From contig JALSII010000037.1 in the NCBI GenBank assembly GCA_026981645.1, forward strand, positions 1 through 62,686: 62,686 nucleotides of DNA, in the 5' to 3' direction. The stretch comes from Hyphomicrobiales bacterium (GTDB lineage Bacteria; Pseudomonadota; Alphaproteobacteria; Rhizobiales; Devosiaceae). Made by a program: the position numbers and the translations under genes. The notes beneath the pieces were generated by a model that had not been told where the DNA came from, did not search any database, and worked only from the letters and a program-made list of their open reading frames with translations. Below are positions 16,763 to 25,801 of the stretch, in pieces; position 1 is the stretch's first letter, and each line of letters opens with the position of its first letter.

Positions 16763-18145
16763 ATGAGCAACCATATGTGGGGCGGACGTTTTTCCGCCGG
16801 GCCCGATGAAATCATGGAAGAGATCAACGCCTCCATCGGCTTTGACCAACGCTTTTTCTCTCAGGACATTGCCGCCTCGATCGCCCATGCCAATATGCTG
16901 GCCAAGACCGGCATAATCAGCGAGACCGACCGGGACAGCATCGTCTCCGGTCTCAATGGTTTGATCAAGGACATTGAGAGCGGAAATTTTGAGTTTTCGC
17001 GCGCCCTTGAAGATATTCACATGAATATTGAAGCCCAACTTTCCGACAATATCGGGGAGGCTGCCGGGCGGCTGCACACGGCCCGCTCGCGCAATGACCA
17101 GGTGGCCACCGATTTTCGCCTCTATGTGCGTGACGCAATCGACATGCTCGTTGAACAGATCAGTTCCCTGCAAAGGGCACTGGTTGCGCGCGCTGAAGAA
17201 GAAGCCACAACCATCATGCCCGGCTTCACCCATCTGCAAAGCGCCCAGCCGGTAACTCTTGGCCATCATCTGCTGGCCTATGTGGAAATGCTTTCGCGCG
17301 ACTATCACCGTTTTCTTGATGCGCGCACCCGGCTAAATGTCTCCCCGCTGGGCGCGGCGGCACTGGCCGGAACCGGCTTCCCCATCGACCGGGATATGAC
17401 TGCAGAAGAACTGGGGTTCTCCCGTCCCGCCGCCAATTCTCTTGATGCGGTATCGGATCGGGATTTTGTCATTGAAACCCTGAACGCTGCCTCCATCTGC
17501 GCCATGCACCTGTCGCGCTTTGCCGAAGAGCTGGTCATCTGGTCTTCAGCCCAGTTCGGTTTTGTTACCCTGTCGGACCGCTTTTCCACCGGCTCTTCCA
17601 TCATGCCCCAGAAGCGCAACCCGGATGCCGCTGAACTCATCCGGGCCAAAATCGGCCGGATATTTGGCGCTCAGGTTGCCATGACCATGGTGATGAAGGG
17701 CCTGCCCCTGACCTATTCCAAGGACATGCAGGAGGACAAGGAAGGCGCCTTTGACGCGCTTGATACTCTTTCCCTGTCTCTGGCCGCCATGACCGGCATG
17801 GTCAAGGATATGAGCTTCAATCGCAAGGCCATGCATGAAGCCGCAGGAAGTGGCTTTTCCACTGCCACCGATCTGGCCGACTGGCTGGTGCGTGAGCTTA
17901 ATATGCCGTTTCGCCAGGCTCACCATGTGACCGGGCAACTTGTGGCACTGGCTGAAAACAAGGGCTGTGCCCTGGACGGGTTGACGCTGAAGGAACTCAA
18001 GAGTATCGAGCCCCAAATCAGCGCAAAAGTGTTTGATGTGCTCAGCGTGGAAAAATCCGTTGCCAGTCGCACCAGCTATGGTGGAACCGCCCCGGCAAAC
18101 GTGCATGCACAGGTTCAACGCTGGCAGAAAATTCTGGCGCAATAG
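16763..18145 (+). CDS. argH: Argininosuccinate lyase
   Basis: A 460-residue member of the fumarase/aspartase superfamily that splits argininosuccinate into arginine and fumarate, the last step of arginine synthesis. The N terminus MWGGRF and the signature [12 protein letters not shown] (about residues 275-286) identify ArgH. Full length. It is followed 20 bases later by lysA in the same direction; the small lipoprotein often found between them in Rhizobiales is absent here. Confidence 0.97.
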   Translation: MSNHMWGGRFSAGPDEIMEEINASIGFDQRFFSQDIAASIAHANMLAKTGIISETDRDSIVSGLNGLIKDIESGNFEFSRALEDIHMNIEAQLSDNIGEAAGRLHTARSRNDQVATDFRLYVRDAIDMLVEQISSLQRALVARAEEEATTIMPGFTHLQSAQPVTLGHHLLAYVEMLSRDYHRFLDARTRLNVSPLGAAALAGTGFPIDRDMTAEELGFSRPAANSLDAVSDRDFVIETLNAASICAMHLSRFAEELVIWSSAQFGFVTLSDRFSTGSSIMPQKRNPDAAELIRAKIGRIFGAQVAMTMVMKGLPLTYSKDMQEDKEGAFDALDTLSLSLAAMTGMVKDMSFNRKAMHEAAGSGFSTATDLADWLVRELNMPFRQAHHVTGQLVALAENKGCALDGLTLKELKSIEPQISAKVFDVLSVEKSVASRTSYGGTAPANVHAQVQRWQKILAQ

Positions 18146-18165
18146 AGTTCTTTTGGGGGCAAAAA

Positions 18166-19434
18166 TTGGTCCATCATTTTCAATATAAAAGCGGCATTCT
18201 ACATGCTGAAGATGTCCCCCTGCCAACACTGGCAGAGGAATTCGGCACACCATTTTATTGTTATAGCGCTGCAACTTTGCGCCGCCACATTACCATGATG
18301 TGTGATGCCTTTTCCGGCATTGACTGTCTGGTCGCCTACGCGATGAAAGCCAATTCCAACCAGGCGGTTCTTACCCTTCTGGCCAAAGAGGGAGCGGGGG
18401 CCGACGTGGTGTCGCTGGGTGAACTGGAACGGGCAATTGCTGCGGGAATTGCTCCTGAAAAAATCGTTTTTTCCGGGGTGGCCAAGACAGAAGAGGAAAT
18501 GGCCCGCGGGCTTGAACTGGGCATCCTTTGCTTCAATGTCGAAAGTGAACCCGAACTTGAACGGCTTAACGCCGTCGCATCCGAAATGGGGCTTGTCGCC
18601 CCGGTTTCAGTGCGCATCAACCCCAATGTCGACGCCAAGACCCATGCCAAGATTTCCACCGGCAAGGCAGAGGACAAATTCGGCATCCCCTATGAGCGAG
18701 CGAATGATATTTATGCAAAGATCGCAGGGGCTGATAATCTGCAGGCCACCGGTATTGATATGCATATCGGCTCGCAGATCATCGACCTGGAGCCTTTTGG
18801 CAACGCCTTCGCCCTGATGGCCGAACTGGTGCATGAGTTGCGACAGCAGGGGCATAACATCACCCATGTTGACGTTGGTGGCGGACTGGGCATTCCCTAC
18901 AACAACGACAATGCGCCCCCCCCTGACCCACTGGCCTACGCCGCAATTGTTCGTGACAAGGTCGCTAGCCTTGACTGTGCGCTCATTCTGGAACCCGGCC
19001 GGATCATTTCCGGCAATGCGGGGATTTTGGTCACCAGAGTTGAATATATCAAACAGGGCGCTGACCGGACCTTTGTCATTGTTGACACCGGCATGAACGA
19101 TCTGATTCGCCCCACACTTTACGAAGCCCATCACGATCTGTTTCCCGTGCGCAAAGCCGACCCCGGAACGCCCATGATCAACGCCGATATTGTCGGCCCG
19201 GTCTGCGAAACCGGAGATTTCCTGGCCCGCTCACGCGCAGTTCCTCAAATGTCTGGAGGTGATTTGCTGGCCGTTATGGGCGCTGGAGCCTATGGTGCGG
19301 TAATGGCAGGCACCTATAATTCCCGGCCACTGATTGCTGAACTTCTGGTCGATGGCGAACAATATCACGCCGTACGCCCGCGCCAGACCATCAGGGATCT
19401 GATTGAACTGGATAGTGTGCCGGAGTGGCTCTGA
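18166..19434 (+). CDS. lysA: Diaminopimelate decarboxylase
   Basis: A 422-residue PLP enzyme that makes L-lysine from meso-diaminopimelate. The PLP lysine is in AYAMKANSN (near residue 61), and HIGSQI, GGGLGIPY, EPGRII and CETGDFLA give phosphate and substrate binding. The start appears to be TTG 18166 after a GGGGGC ribosome binding site, since no in-frame ATG occurs for about 40 codons and the sequence from HFQYKSG on is conserved. Convergent with cpdR. Confidence 0.95.
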   Translation: MVHHFQYKSGILHAEDVPLPTLAEEFGTPFYCYSAATLRRHITMMCDAFSGIDCLVAYAMKANSNQAVLTLLAKEGAGADVVSLGELERAIAAGIAPEKIVFSGVAKTEEEMARGLELGILCFNVESEPELERLNAVASEMGLVAPVSVRINPNVDAKTHAKISTGKAEDKFGIPYERANDIYAKIAGADNLQATGIDMHIGSQIIDLEPFGNAFALMAELVHELRQQGHNITHVDVGGGLGIPYNNDNAPPPDPLAYAAIVRDKVASLDCALILEPGRIISGNAGILVTRVEYIKQGADRTFVIVDTGMNDLIRPTLYEAHHDLFPVRKADPGTPMINADIVGPVCETGDFLARSRAVPQMSGGDLLAVMGAGAYGAVMAGTYNSRPLIAELLVDGEQYHAVRPRQTIRDLIELDSVPEWL

Positions 19435-19444
19435 GCCTTGCTCC

Positions 19445-19861
19445 CTAACAGGCCTCATTCATGTGCTGACGGGCAAGGGAGATGATCTCGACCGGCCTGT
19501 TGGTCAACGCATCATCAACTTTTGCCAAAAGCACATCAAGCGAAAACGGTTTGGTGATCACATCATAAATCAACGCATCAAGCCCGTGAGCGCGCTCACG
19601 CTGGTCGGCAAAACCGGTCATCAGCACTATTTTGACATCGGGAAACTCGGCCCCCACCTGCAGGGCCAGCCCGATACCATCCATAACCGGCATTTTTATA
19701 TCACTCAAAAGCAGGTCAAACCGCCCCTCCTCCTCGGCCATGGTTTCAGCCGCCAGGCCCCCGTCCTCGGCTTCAACTGTTTCATGGCCTGAAATTTTAA
19801 GGGCCTGCGCCACAAACCGGCGCACATTGTCATCATCTTCTGCGATCAGAATTCGCGCCAT
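19445..19861 (-). CDS. cpdR: CpdR-like single-domain response regulator
   Basis: A 138-residue stand-alone receiver domain. The acidic pair Glu8-Asp9-Asp10, phosphoacceptor Asp54 in LLLSDIKMPVMDG, Thr in LLMTGFADQRERA and the Lys in TKPFS are intact. The phrase MTGFADQRERA...LDALI.DV.TKPFS is specific for CpdR, which when unphosphorylated brings the ClpXP protease to the cell pole to degrade cell-cycle regulators such as PdeA, controlled by the CckA-ChpT phosphorelay. It carries about 18 residues beyond the usual end. Convergent with lysA as in many relatives. Confidence 0.87.
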   Translation of the reverse strand: MARILIAEDDDNVRRFVAQALKISGHETVEAEDGGLAAETMAEEEGRFDLLLSDIKMPVMDGIGLALQVGAEFPDVKIVLMTGFADQRERAHGLDALIYDVITKPFSLDVLLAKVDDALTNRPVEIISLARQHMNEAC

Positions 19862-19901
19862 GATTTACTCCACTAAAACCTTGAAAACTCTTTTGGCAAA
19901 C

Positions 19902-20699
19902 TCAGAAATTCCCGTCCGGATGAAGCTGGTTTACAAAACTGAGCCTGATACCAACGGCTCCCTCCGGAGGAGAGGTAAGTTCAGTTTCAAACTCAACCCA
20001 TTCCCCGTAACCCATGGCGGCCACCTGAGAAGTGACGCTCCATTCGTAAAGTACAGAACCGCGCTCATCCAGGAGACTGACCAGAATCGGAGGCACAGAA
20101 ACCTGACCTCCACTGACATTTTCGAGCATGGCGCTGACACTCATCACAACTGAACCATCGCGCAGTGACTTGACGGTATTAACCTCGCGAAACTCCAGCC
20201 CCACAACATTTACACTAAGCCCGACCGCGCTATAAATGCCTGCCAGATCAGGCAGCACCATGACAATTCTTTCTCTGAGAACCAGTCCACCTCCAAAAAA
20301 AACCATCAACAGGACGCTCGTGACCATGACCACCAGCCGCTGCATGCGCGCCCGGGGCAGACTTCGTATCAGCAGGTGCTGGCGCTTTTTCATCGCCAGG
20401 CGCTTCTCAGCCTGTTTGGTCAGCTCTTGCTGCGCGTCCTGGTCGGCACCTGCGCCTCCCCGAACCTTGTCCATGGCTCCGGTCTTTTTACTTTGAGCCT
20501 GCTCTTCCTTGTAAAAATCGGCATCCAGCGCCTGTTCCTCTTCGGCTGAAAATATTTTATCCGCCTCAGAAGGTTCCGCCTCAGCCACGGCTCTCCAGTT
20601 TTTATGACAACTGGCACACTGCACCTTGCGCCCGTTATTGCCTATGGTTTGGCTGGCAACCTCGTACCGGGCCTGACAATTCGGGCAGATGATCAGCAT
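19902..20699 (-). CDS. MJ0042-type zinc-ribbon membrane protein
   Basis: A 265-residue protein. Residues 1-40 form a zinc ribbon, MLIICPNCQARY followed by VQCASCHKNW, with two CxxC knuckles. A charged linker leads to one transmembrane helix (about 130-150) and a C-terminal beta-rich domain of the DUF3426 type. It is divergent from ftsE, the usual place in Hyphomicrobiales, so a role near division or envelope is suspected but unproven. The start is ATG 20699, not the upstream frame, because it begins the zinc ribbon directly. Confidence 0.82.
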   Translation of the reverse strand: MLIICPNCQARYEVASQTIGNNGRKVQCASCHKNWRAVAEAEPSEADKIFSAEEEQALDADFYKEEQAQSKKTGAMDKVRGGAGADQDAQQELTKQAEKRLAMKKRQHLLIRSLPRARMQRLVVMVTSVLLMVFFGGGLVLRERIVMVLPDLAGIYSAVGLSVNVVGLEFREVNTVKSLRDGSVVMSVSAMLENVSGGQVSVPPILVSLLDERGSVLYEWSVTSQVAAMGYGEWVEFETELTSPPEGAVGIRLSFVNQLHPDGNF

Positions 20700-20804
20700 C
20701 TTGGGGTCAGGACCCATTCGTTTTACCCATTCCGCACGCTTGTTTATGCTGGCAAATATCCTAAATGAAGCCTGTTAATAGAGCGTATTCACAGCCCCAA
20801 ACGA

Positions 20805-20840
20805 TTAACCCAAGTCAGGAGAATTCGCCTCTTGGGTTAA
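20805..20840. promoter_or_regulatory. Long palindrome in the zinc-ribbon/ftsE divergent region
   Basis: TTAACCCAAG (20805-20814) and CTTGGGTTAA (20831-20840) are perfect inverted repeats; the 16 bases between them also fold (AGG.GAATTC.CCT with one mismatch and a two-base bulge), making a nearly complete 36-base palindrome. It lies in the 311-base gap between divergent genes, so it is more likely an operator than a terminator. The rest of 20700-21010 has a small CCGGA/TCCGG hairpin (about 20867-20880) and no gene. Confidence 0.5.
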
Positions 20841-20933
20841 CAAAATCGACCCCGGACCAAAAGAACCCGGATTTTTCCGGTATTTGAGGGTAATTTATGC
20901 CATGAACCGGTGATAGGCTCCCCGGTCTTTGCC

Positions 20934-20961
20934 ATCATATCCGGGCCCTTGCGGTTATGAT
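20934..20961. promoter_or_regulatory. Inverted repeat near the ftsE start
   Basis: ATCATATCCG (20934-20943) and CGGTTATGAT (20952-20961) are inverted repeats matching at nine of ten positions with an eight-base spacer, 50 bases before the ftsE start. It may be a protein binding site or a leader hairpin. Confidence 0.35.
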
Positions 20962-21010
20962 AGGGATGCTTATGATTCGCCAGATTTTTTTATGTTGTGG
21001 AGACCTGCAT

Positions 21011-21673
21011 TTGATCCAGTTTCAGGATGTCGGACTAAGATATGGCGACGGGCCGGAAGTCCTTTCCAACCTGTCTTTTACCATCGAACCTGGCTCTTTT
21101 CATTTCCTGACCGGGCCTTCGGGCGCAGGCAAGACCTCGCTGCTTCGCCTGCTGCTCTTGTCCCTGCGCGCCACCCGTGGACAAATCACCATGTTTGGCG
21201 AAAATGTGCACAAGCTCAATCAAGATCGATTGTTACAGATGCGCCGCCATATTGGCATTGTGTTCCAGGAGTTCAGGCTGCTCGACCACCTGACAACCTT
21301 CGAAAATGTGGCCCTGCCGCTCAGGGTACTGGGCCAGCCCGAAGCAGAATATACCGACAATGTACGGGAGTTGCTCGAATGGGTGGGACTGGGCGAGCGA
21401 ATGGACGCCCACCCCCCGGTACTCTCGGGTGGAGAAAAACAACGCGCCGCCATCGCAAGAGCCGTCATCGGACGTCCCGACATTCTTCTGGCAGACGAGC
21501 CGACCGGCAATGTGGACCCCGAACTTTCCGAGCGACTGGTTCACCTTTTTGCTGAACTCAACCGCATGGGTACAACAATAATCATTGCAACCCATGAGCT
21601 TCCCCTGCTCGACAAATTCAAATATCCTCACATGATGCTTTCCAAGGGCAGGCTCACCATAAATGAAAAATAG
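21011..21673 (+). CDS. ftsE: Cell division ABC ATPase FtsE
   Basis: A 220-residue ABC ATPase that with FtsX activates peptidoglycan hydrolysis at the septum. Walker A is GPSGAGKT (about residues 35-42), the signature LSGGEKQR and Walker B LLADEPTGNVD follow. TTG 21011 is chosen because it gives the standard MIQFQDVGLRYG opening and TGGAGA stands seven bases in front; the longer frame from 20957 has no relatives that I recognise. It overlaps ftsX by 11 bases. Confidence 0.92.
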   Translation: MIQFQDVGLRYGDGPEVLSNLSFTIEPGSFHFLTGPSGAGKTSLLRLLLLSLRATRGQITMFGENVHKLNQDRLLQMRRHIGIVFQEFRLLDHLTTFENVALPLRVLGQPEAEYTDNVRELLEWVGLGERMDAHPPVLSGGEKQRAAIARAVIGRPDILLADEPTGNVDPELSERLVHLFAELNRMGTTIIIATHELPLLDKFKYPHMMLSKGRLTINEK

Positions 21674-22580
21674 CAACGCCCCGCACACCAGGACCACATC
21701 TATTGTGCCCGAGCGTTCAGTCACCGGGCGCACCTTGATGGCGCTCATCGCAATTATGACTTTTTTGTCCTGCGTCACTCTTGGCGGCGTTGTACTGGTG
21801 CAAAAGTCCGCCATTGCCTGGTCCAATGATGTGGGCCGGGAGGTCACCATCCAGATTCGTCCTATTGAAGGGGAGGTCATGGAAAGCAACCTGCGCACCG
21901 CGGTCTCTCTGGCTCAAGCTGTTCCCGGCGTTGCCCGAGCCAGTATTCTTTCCCTTGAGGACAGTAAAAAACTTCTCGAACCCTGGCTTGGAAGCGACCT
22001 GGATTTTTCAGCGCTTTCCATTCCCCGACTGGTGATCGTTGAACTTTCCGATCCGCGCGAAGCCGACCTCGCCCAGTTACGCCGAAACCTTGAAGCCATC
22101 AGGGGGGCAAGTCTTGATACCCATTCCGCCTGGCGCCAGCAATTGAACACCATGGCTGGAACCGTAGTGATTTCTGGCCTGCTGGTTCTGACACTCATCG
22201 TCACTGCAACAGTGCTCGCCATCATCTTTGCCACAAGAGGTACCATGGCTTCGAACCGGGCCATTGTTGACGTGCTGCATTTCATCGGCGCCTCGAACCG
22301 TTTTATTGCCGGGGAGTTTCAAGACAGGTTTCTGGCTATCGGCCTGCGTGGCGGCATAATCGGGGGGCTGGCGGCGCTGGCTTTTTTCTTTGCTGCCAGT
22401 CTGGCCGTAGGCAATGTGCTGCCCGATGCTTCAGGCGCTCAGCTTGGTGTGCTGTTTGGACGCTTTTCCCTTGGCTGGGATGGAATGCTCGCCATTGCAA
22501 CTCTGGTGCCTATCATTGCCGGATTAACCGCAATCACATCGCGAATGACCGTGCGCAGATTTCTCCGGCAGATATCTTGA
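21663..22580 (+). CDS. ftsX: Cell division membrane protein FtsX
   Basis: A 305-residue inner-membrane partner of FtsE. One helix near residue 25-45, an extracytoplasmic domain (about 50-160), and three further helices in the FtsX/MacB-like C-terminal part. The N-terminal cytoplasmic tail is polar. Translation starts inside the end of ftsE. Divergence of sequence in this family is high, but the ftsE overlap makes the assignment firm. Confidence 0.93.
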   Translation: MKNSNAPHTRTTSIVPERSVTGRTLMALIAIMTFLSCVTLGGVVLVQKSAIAWSNDVGREVTIQIRPIEGEVMESNLRTAVSLAQAVPGVARASILSLEDSKKLLEPWLGSDLDFSALSIPRLVIVELSDPREADLAQLRRNLEAIRGASLDTHSAWRQQLNTMAGTVVISGLLVLTLIVTATVLAIIFATRGTMASNRAIVDVLHFIGASNRFIAGEFQDRFLAIGLRGGIIGGLAALAFFFAASLAVGNVLPDASGAQLGVLFGRFSLGWDGMLAIATLVPIIAGLTAITSRMTVRRFLRQIS

Positions 22581-22666
22581 CCTCATATCACCAGCCATGA
22601 TTTGTGCTCATTCCGGGGTTTCCTTTAGCGCAAGCCGATGCGGATAGACGACGGAGAACCACATAA

Positions 22667-23479
22667 ATGATTATTCAAGCCATCCGCTCCGGGTTGTTCT
22701 ATCTGGCGTTCGGGCTACTCACTCTGGTACTGGCAACAATTGCAACCCTTGGAACCCTAATCCCGCCTTTTTCAAAGCGTATCGCCCGTTTCTGCGCCAT
22801 CACCTGGACAAAAATTGTCAAACTTCTGCTCTGGCTTATCGTGGGCATTCGCTCCGAAGTGACAGGGCAGGAAAACATTCCCGACGGGCCTTGTATCATT
22901 GCCTCCAAACACCAGTCCGACTGGGATACGGTAGCGCTTTATCCCGAACTCGATCATCCCGCTTTTGCAGCCAAAGTGGAGCTTCTGAAAATCCCCCTTG
23001 TTGGCACCACCATGCGCGCCATGGGAATCATTTTTGTCAACCGGAAAAACCGCGGCGGGGCTCTGGCCAGCCTTATCGAGCAAAGTCAGAAGGCCATCGC
23101 GCAAGGGGGGCGCATTTTTATATTTCCCGAGGGTACGCGAAAACTGCCACTGGCTCCTCAGGATTATCGTTTCGGGGTGGCAAAGCTCTATGAAGCCCTG
23201 GAAGTCCCCGTAGTGCCCATCGCCCTGAACTCAGGTCTGTTCTGGGGACGAAATTCACTGATTCTGTGGCCCGGCACGGCAAGGGCCAGAATACTTCCAC
23301 CTATCGCACCGGGTTTGAGTGCTAGGGAAATGCATAAGCAACTTGCAGATGTCATCGATAAAGAATCCACCCGCCTGACTCTCGAGGCGGTAGAAACCGG
23401 ACTTGCCCGCCCCATTGACCCGGAATTTCGCCAGCGTATCGATTCTGCCAAAAAGGCAATATCCACGCAAAGCAGCTAG
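22667..23479 (+). CDS. plsC: 1-acyl-sn-glycerol-3-phosphate acyltransferase
   Basis: A 270-residue membrane acyltransferase that makes phosphatidic acid. The catalytic HX4D box is KHQSDWD (about residues 76-82) and the glycerol-phosphate binding box FPEGTRK lies near residue 153; two hydrophobic segments are at the N terminus. It sits 86 bases after ftsX; in many Hyphomicrobiales a YdcF-type gene lies between them and is missing here. ATG 22667 follows a GGAG-containing leader. Confidence 0.92.
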   Translation: MIIQAIRSGLFYLAFGLLTLVLATIATLGTLIPPFSKRIARFCAITWTKIVKLLLWLIVGIRSEVTGQENIPDGPCIIASKHQSDWDTVALYPELDHPAFAAKVELLKIPLVGTTMRAMGIIFVNRKNRGGALASLIEQSQKAIAQGGRIFIFPEGTRKLPLAPQDYRFGVAKLYEALEVPVVPIALNSGLFWGRNSLILWPGTARARILPPIAPGLSAREMHKQLADVIDKESTRLTLEAVETGLARPIDPEFRQRIDSAKKAISTQSS

Positions 23480-23495
23480 TATATACGACATATTG

Positions 23496-23528
23496 ACAAT
23501 ATTGTGGCGCTATACCATACATATGGTA
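23496..23528. repeat. Two short palindromes upstream of the 23691 gene
   Basis: ACAATATTGT (23496-23505) is a perfect ten-base palindrome; TACCATA-CA-TATGGTA (23513-23528) is a perfect inverted repeat. Both precede a sigma-70-like promoter and could be operators for it, or part of the plsC 3' region. Confidence 0.35.
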
Positions 23529-23545
23529 GAGTTCGCTTGGGTGCG

Positions 23546-23574
23546 TTGACAAACGCCGGTAAATGTTCTATGTT
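23546..23574 (+). promoter_or_regulatory. Sigma-70-type promoter
   Basis: TTGACA at 23546-23551, a 17-base spacer, and TATGTT at 23569-23574. The -35 is a perfect consensus and the -10 matches four of six positions. It points at the hypothetical gene starting at 23691 and leaves a leader of about 110 bases. Confidence 0.55.
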
Positions 23575-23690
23575 TGTTCCAAGGCATCAAAGCGTTCCGC
23601 CAAGAACAGTCATGTCGTGGGGGCAAAACAAGTACTGATCGCTTTGGGTACGCTTGAATATGATCGGTGCAGCATAAACAAGAGGGCAAA

Positions 23691-24041
23691 ATGTCAGGGC
23701 AAACCTTCATTATTCCATCCCCCAACACCTGCACTGCGGGTGAAACAATGGTTTGGCAGGGCGGATCGGGCAACACCTATTTGGTGAAACCCGTCTCCGT
23801 GGAGCACTTCATATTATCCGATTCTCATATTTACCTGCTGGTCAATGCGGGCCGGGCAATCTGGGTGGGAACCGCGCGCAACCTGATCGATGATCAGATT
23901 TCTCGCTCCCGGTTCCGCCGGGCTATTGCCAAGGCAACCAGTGCTTTTGAGTTCGCCATGCCCTGTGATGAACATCAGCGTCTGCTTTTGTTGGCCGACC
24001 TGGAAACCGGGCACCCCATGCAACAGCTTTCGGCTGCCTGA
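23691..24041 (+). CDS. Hypothetical cytoplasmic protein
   Basis: I do not recognise a family. The 116-residue product has no signal or membrane segment, begins MSGQTFIIPSP, has a beta-rich first half and a mixed second half, and contains two cysteines (about residues 14 and 91). ATG 23691 follows AGAGGG at normal spacing and a strong promoter with palindromes lies upstream, which supports a real, regulated gene. A hairpin repeat follows 18 bases downstream. Confidence 0.55.
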   Translation: MSGQTFIIPSPNTCTAGETMVWQGGSGNTYLVKPVSVEHFILSDSHIYLLVNAGRAIWVGTARNLIDDQISRSRFRRAIAKATSAFEFAMPCDEHQRLLLLADLETGHPMQQLSAA

Positions 24042-24059
24042 AGCTGCCCTGACCCTACA

Positions 24060-24105
24060 GCACGCCTCCCAAAAGTGTACAGCGGTTTTGGGATGAAGGG
24101 CGTGC
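24060..24105. repeat. Long hairpin element, probably a dispersed intergenic repeat
   Basis: GCACGCC (24060-24066) pairs with GGGCGTGC (24098-24105), and inside it TCCCAAAA (24067-24074) pairs with TTTTGGGA (24086-24093); the loop is GTGTACAGCGG. From memory, CCCAAAA...TTTTGGG elements with a conserved AAAGTG-TGCAGCGG loop followed by a GGGC/GCATGC motif are scattered between genes in Rhizobiales genomes. Only one copy was noticed in this window. It may also serve as a terminator for the gene before it. Confidence 0.55.
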
Positions 24106-24163
24106 ACAATCAAAAGAATAAGGCATTACGCGCGCATACTGTTAAACACAACATGCTTTAGGC

Positions 24164-24691
24164 TCAGGACCCGAGCGCTTGCGCCAACCGGTGCAGGTGA
24201 CGGTCCACGATATTCATCTGCTCAAGATGCGCAACGGTATTGAGCACATAATCCCTGTTCGCTCCCGCATCCCCCACCGCATCCCGCACCAGTGCCAATT
24301 GTTCCTCAGCGGTAAGGTTCCCGGTATATTGGGGATGTTTGCGGTTAACAACAAAACAGGCTGCCCGAACCTTTTCCCCGCTGTCCAGCCGCACCGTGCG
24401 CTCCACCTCAAAATAAACACTCGTTACCTGCTCCCGTGCGCGCAGATAGTTCATGACTTCACCCTTGTTGGCCAGATCAACTTCAAAGACCATTCCGTTG
24501 CACGACCCCCCCGGCACCAATCCAAAAACCAGGCCCGGTTTTTCCGGCGTGCCCCGGTAGTGATGGGAATAGATGCACAGGGCCCGGTGTGCACCATAAA
24601 GGCGGGCGGGACTGGAAGAACAAAACTCAAAACCGGGCCGCCAGATCAGCGAGCCATACCCAAAAATCCAAAAGCTGTTATTCGGTGCCAT
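24164..24691 (-). CDS. Gamma-glutamylcyclotransferase, ChaC family
   Basis: A 175-residue ChaC-type enzyme that degrades glutathione to 5-oxoproline and Cys-Gly. The N-terminal phosphate-binding turn FGYGSLIW (residues about 9-16) is the family mark, and VDLANKGEVMNYLRAREQV carries the catalytic-acid helix (Glu). ATG 24691 is preferred to a TTG three codons upstream. Divergent from the DUF2125 gene. Confidence 0.9.
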   Translation of the reverse strand: MAPNNSFWIFGYGSLIWRPGFEFCSSSPARLYGAHRALCIYSHHYRGTPEKPGLVFGLVPGGSCNGMVFEVDLANKGEVMNYLRAREQVTSVYFEVERTVRLDSGEKVRAACFVVNRKHPQYTGNLTAEEQLALVRDAVGDAGANRDYVLNTVAHLEQMNIVDRHLHRLAQALGS

Positions 24692-24815
24692 TTTCGTCAA
24701 GAAATCCTCTTATCACCCCTCCCCTCTACATCCCGCACCGCCCTGCCGCAACGCGTTTGTAACAGCAGGAAAAAAAGCAGGTGACGGAATGAAGTCTGAA
24801 CGATAAGGAATTGTC

Positions 24816-25784
24816 ATGCCCCGATTTATTATTCTTATCGCAATTGTTGTACTTGTCGTTGCCGGCTGGAGCGCGGCCTGGTTCTATGGTGCCGGAGAAA
24901 TCCGCCGTCAGGTTTCAAACCAGTTGCTTGCCAGCCAGAGCTTTCCCGAAAAGCTGAGCTGTAAGCAACTGGATGTGGCCGGTTTTCCATTCCGTTATGA
25001 TATTGCGTGCACAGATGCACAACTCATCACCGGCGATGTCAGCCTCTCTGTTCCGCGCATCCTTGCAACTATCCTTGTTTATCGCCCCACCCATGCTCTG
25101 ATTTTTGCCACCGGCCCTGCCACTTACCGTGATGCTTTTTCAGGCTCCGCCCGGAAATTGCGCTGGCAGAACCTGCGGGCCAGTGTGAGGACCAATGGCT
25201 GGGCCCTGGCCCGCATTTCTCTTGAAGGGGACAATCTGGAACTGATTGACACACTTGTCGGAGAAAAACCCGTGGCCAGCGCCAACCGCGTTGAGCTTCA
25301 TATTCTGGATAACCCGGATGAATATGATGCAGAAGGCAAGCGGGCTCAACTCAACATTTATTCTCGTGTCGAGAGCGCTCAGGTACCCGAGTTTGACATA
25401 AACAACGCTGAGATAACTCTTGAAGGAGTGATTGAATCCCTGCCCGATGATGTGCGTCTTTTTTCAGCCCAGAATATTGCCAGAAACTGGTACGACACCG
25501 AATCCGGGGTTCAGATTATCGCCTTCAAAGGCAAAGACGAGCAATCCGGTTTTGAATTCAACGGACGCATCAGCGCCACTGAACAGGCCCGGCTGACCGG
25601 GGAATTTGGTTTGCAAACACAAAATATCGCCGACCGCCTCAGTGATTTTGTCGACCCGGTTGCCCTGCAGATCATGTTTGGTTTCAAGGATGAATCAGGA
25701 AGCTACAACCAGTCGTTTTCAGTCCGCCACGGCGTTATAATGGCTGGTAACGTGCCGGTGGCAACCCTTCCACCTTTGCGCTGA
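24816..25784 (+). CDS. DUF2125 exported protein
   Basis: A 322-residue protein with an N-terminal hydrophobic helix (residues 5-25) that acts as signal anchor, followed by a periplasmic beta-rich domain with two cysteines (about 49 and 66). It matches the DUF2125 family known in alphaproteobacteria, whose role is unknown, possibly related to AsmA-like envelope proteins. AAGGA precedes ATG 24816. The convergent neighbour is the prephenate dehydrogenase gene. Confidence 0.8.
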   Translation: MPRFIILIAIVVLVVAGWSAAWFYGAGEIRRQVSNQLLASQSFPEKLSCKQLDVAGFPFRYDIACTDAQLITGDVSLSVPRILATILVYRPTHALIFATGPATYRDAFSGSARKLRWQNLRASVRTNGWALARISLEGDNLELIDTLVGEKPVASANRVELHILDNPDEYDAEGKRAQLNIYSRVESAQVPEFDINNAEITLEGVIESLPDDVRLFSAQNIARNWYDTESGVQIIAFKGKDEQSGFEFNGRISATEQARLTGEFGLQTQNIADRLSDFVDPVALQIMFGFKDESGSYNQSFSVRHGVIMAGNVPVATLPPLR

Positions 25785-25801
25785 GCCCCCCGGAATTGAG
25801 T

